Positions 50,119 to 51,787 of a stretch of DNA of 51,787 nucleotides are shown piece by piece. The DNA is from JABCPE02 sp963518955 (lineage in GTDB: Bacteria; Bacteroidota; Bacteroidia; Flavobacteriales; Weeksellaceae). Within the stretch, counting starts at the first letter, position 1. Each line of letters opens with the position of its first letter. The translations under genes and the position numbers were made by a program. The notes below the pieces were generated by a model. It was not told the DNA's origin. It saw nothing but the letters and a program-made list of their open reading frames with translations, and made no database searches. The stretch covers positions 1 to 51,787 of the forward strand of contig CAUQKI010000012.1 in assembly GCA_963518955.1 (NCBI GenBank), in the 5' to 3' direction.

Positions 50119-50576
50119 AAAAAGAAGACAACGCCAATCTCCCTGTTCCAAGTTTCACAAAACTCCAAAACATAGGACTGACGGCCGAAGATTTTGATAT
50201 TAAAAATGAAAATCTAAGAAGCAGAATTCTTATTGAGGATTTGAAAATTTATGCTTATCACGGAGTTTTGCCAGAGGAGAAAACGATTGGGACGCATTAT
50301 CTCGTAAATGCTGAAATTCACGCAGACCTATGGAAAGCGGCACAGAGCGACCACTTGGAAGACACGATAAATTACGCCGAAATCAACAATATTATCCATA
50401 GAGAAATGGAAATTCCATCGCTGCTGTTGGAACGGGTAATTGGGAGAATTATCCAAAAATTAGAAGAAAAATTCCCACAAATCACCTACATCAAAATAAA
50501 ACTCACCAAAACCAACCCGCCTATGCAGGGCGAAATGAAAGGCGTAAGCGTGGAGCTGGAAAAGGCTATTTCATAA
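50115..50576 (+). CDS. folB: Dihydroneopterin aldolase-like protein with N-terminal extension
   Basis: FolB converts dihydroneopterin in folate synthesis. The fold is recognised from ILIEDLKIYAYHGVLPEEK, followed by the catalytic Tyr/Glu region and VRIKLTK-like strand (IKIKLTKTNPPMQG). Typical FolB proteins have about 120 residues and begin at the ILIEDL strand. Here an extra 37 residues precede it, including KLQNIGLTAEDFDIKNE. No alternative Met exists before the core, and the ATG is locked by the gmk overlap, so the extension appears real. Its role is unknown. Confidence 0.87.
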   Translation: MKKEDNANLPVPSFTKLQNIGLTAEDFDIKNENLRSRILIEDLKIYAYHGVLPEEKTIGTHYLVNAEIHADLWKAAQSDHLEDTINYAEINNIIHREMEIPSLLLERVIGRIIQKLEEKFPQITYIKIKLTKTNPPMQGEMKGVSVELEKAIS

Positions 50577-50643
50577 AATCCATGAAAGCACTTTTTCTTT
50601 TAGATTTTTATCAAATAAATAGAGATTTAAAATCAATCATAAG

Positions 50644-50695
50644 ACAGAAAGAATCAGTAAGTATATATCTTATCGTGAATCTTCTGTTTTTTTTA
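50644..50695 (+). terminator. Terminator of the yicC-gmk-folB operon
   Basis: ACAGAA/TTCTGT plus inner pairs (AATCA/TGAAT region and TAAG/CTTA) form a long imperfect hairpin, followed by eight to nine Ts. Confidence 0.7.
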
Positions 50696-50804
50696 TTTTT
50701 TAAGATGTAATATTATAGAGAAATTGAGCAATAGATGAATAAAATTATTTTTTAGTTAATTCAATCATAATAAATAGTAAATTAGTCCTTTAATAATAAA
50801 GAAA

Positions 50805-51341
50805 ATGAATGTTTTTTGTAAAATAATATTGCCTCTATTATGTATTATAAGCTGTTCCGAAAGAAAAGAAATAGAAGTTTATAATATGAAGATAGATGAA
50901 AATAAAAAAGAAGTATTGGTAGAAATAAGAAATAATACAGAGAATAATTACTATTTATTATCTCCTGGTGTAAGTATAATGGCAGAAACTTTATATCATA
51001 TAAGAGGAGAAATGATAGAAGGACAAATACATCATAAGAAAATAGATAGTATAGTATGTTCCGTTTGTATCTGGGATGATATATGCACAGAGGAATATTA
51101 TGCTATGCGTGATATAGTACTTTTGCCTAAGAAATCCATAAAAAAAATTAGATATAAATATAATGAAGAAGAATATAGAAAAATAGAAACAGTTCATATA
51201 GATTTTCCATATAATGGTTATTCCAATGAAATAGGCAAAAAAATGCACTTTATGTTAAAGAAAAAATTAGATAGCAGTAATATAATAAAAGGATATGAGT
51301 TTTATAATAAAGATATAGAAACTATGACCATTAAAATGTAA
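50805..51341 (+). CDS. Hypothetical lipoprotein, AT-rich
   Basis: The 178-residue product has a lipoprotein signal with lipobox CIISC (Cys17) and a mature part rich in Lys, Glu, Ile and Tyr. Predicted strands around KEVLVEIRNNTENNYYLLSPG suggest a small immunoglobulin-like or beta-sandwich domain. I recognise no family. Codon use is dominated by ATA, AAA, GAA and TAT, far more AT-rich than gmk or folB, suggesting recent acquisition. A second unknown gene follows. Confidence 0.75.
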   Translation: MNVFCKIILPLLCIISCSERKEIEVYNMKIDENKKEVLVEIRNNTENNYYLLSPGVSIMAETLYHIRGEMIEGQIHHKKIDSIVCSVCIWDDICTEEYYAMRDIVLLPKKSIKKIRYKYNEEEYRKIETVHIDFPYNGYSNEIGKKMHFMLKKKLDSSNIIKGYEFYNKDIETMTIKM

Positions 51342-51436
51342 TAGTCAATAATGTCCTGAATATGTTATTGTTATTTTAATAAAAATATAGAGGACAAAAT
51401 AACTTCATATTCCCATCTCAAAAAGAATTTAAAAAA

Positions 51437-51778
51437 ATGAAAAATTCATTAGAAAAACTTAAACTTTTAGGCAAAATGCCAAATGAAGATCTAGACAATG
51501 ACTCTCAAGATATACTTGATTTATCTAATAAATACAGAGAGTTATTAATGGAAATAGAAGAACCTATTTCTATAGAAACTGGTTATGCTCTTTTATCTTT
51601 TTTACCTTCTAAAAGATTTTATGGTTTAGAATTTGAAATCTTGTCAAAAATAGAAACTATAGAATTAAATAATGAAGAGCAGATGAAGATCTATGAGAAC
51701 CTTATAAATTCTTGTCCTAATGAAGAGATTAGAGATAATTTAATAGTTGGATATGAAAACTGGAAAGAAGACTGTTAG
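51437..51778 (+). CDS. Hypothetical small acidic helical protein
   Basis: The 113-residue protein is rich in Glu, Leu and Asn and appears all-helical, with no signal peptide or membrane helix. Its size and acidity are similar to many immunity proteins of polymorphic toxin systems, but no toxin is in view and I recognise no family motif. It lies 95 nt after the AT-rich lipoprotein gene and shares its base composition. Confidence 0.65.
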   Translation: MKNSLEKLKLLGKMPNEDLDNDSQDILDLSNKYRELLMEIEEPISIETGYALLSFLPSKRFYGLEFEILSKIETIELNNEEQMKIYENLINSCPNEEIRDNLIVGYENWKEDC

Positions 51779-51787
51779 TTAGGTAAT

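Noticed and set aside
51351..51390. Terminator after the AT-rich lipoprotein gene
   Set aside because: Only a 5-bp AATAA/TTATT stem without a good T run is present.
1..51787. tRNA, rRNA or tmRNA genes
   Set aside because: I saw no cloverleaf with a T-loop GGTTCRANNCC pattern and no rRNA-like stretch; a covariance-model scan would be needed to exclude small cases.
1..51787. Insertion sequences, prophage or integrase genes
   Set aside because: No transposase, integrase or phage structural protein is encoded, and no long terminal inverted repeats were noticed.

Overview
The window is AT-rich chromosomal DNA from a Bacteroidetes bacterium, most likely class Flavobacteriia and close to the Weeksellaceae (Chryseobacterium/Riemerella/Bergeyella-like). 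The evidence is the type II-C CRISPR-Cas9 locus with 47-bp repeats, a SusC/SusD pair, flavobacterial-style DnaJ and ABC-F proteins, and many promoters of the Bacteroidetes form TTTG-N19/20-TAnnTTTG. I cannot name a species from sequence alone.

Layout. 1-6068: CRISPR array (four repeats seen, continuing past the left edge), cas2, cas1 and cas9 on the minus strand, and a divergent tracrRNA. 6074-7348: a membrane anti-sigma-like protein, an ECF sigma factor and a possible 30-codon ORF. 7506-12482: susD and susC, preceded by a striking leader with two tandem units. Each unit is a Met-rich 30-32 codon ORF followed by an intrinsic terminator. 12521-35112: mostly housekeeping genes: DUF2147 protein, LTA-synthase-like sulfatase, phosphatidylserine synthase, DnaQ-like exonuclease, UspA, SufS, grpE-dnaJ, hflX, yebC, an OmpA porin, smpB-asnA, ABC-F, a small lipoprotein, NhaC antiporter, two glycosyltransferases, a SIMPL protein, polA, and a frameshifted Cys-rich mini-gene. 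35113-42107: an MscS channel, then a surface-glycan cluster (four or five glycosyltransferases, a hexapeptide acetyltransferase, a DegT aminotransferase). 42137-46889: a compact minus-strand operon, aroC, two thioredoxin-fold genes, osmC, a fabH-like gene and an acyltransferase. 46925-51778: a polytopic membrane protein, yicC-gmk-folB, and two AT-rich genes of unknown function.

Most interesting point. The susCD leader looks like a double transcription attenuator. In both units the last codons of the peptide (Pro-Gln-Phe-Leu-stop) are nearly complementary to the 5' arm of the terminator that follows. The peptide carries five Met codons and a Trp just upstream of that segment. This is the geometry of amino-acid-responsive attenuation, and it predicts that an outer-membrane SusCD importer is switched on when methionine (or Trp) is short. 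The only recognisable promoter lies upstream of both terminators.

Other notable points: each CRISPR repeat carries a Bacteroidetes-type promoter; the tracrRNA is predicted to start at its anti-repeat; four housekeeping genes have a TAnnTTTG box exactly 4 nt before the ATG, suggesting leaderless mRNAs; and the ABC-F protein has one composite ATP site degenerate in both halves.
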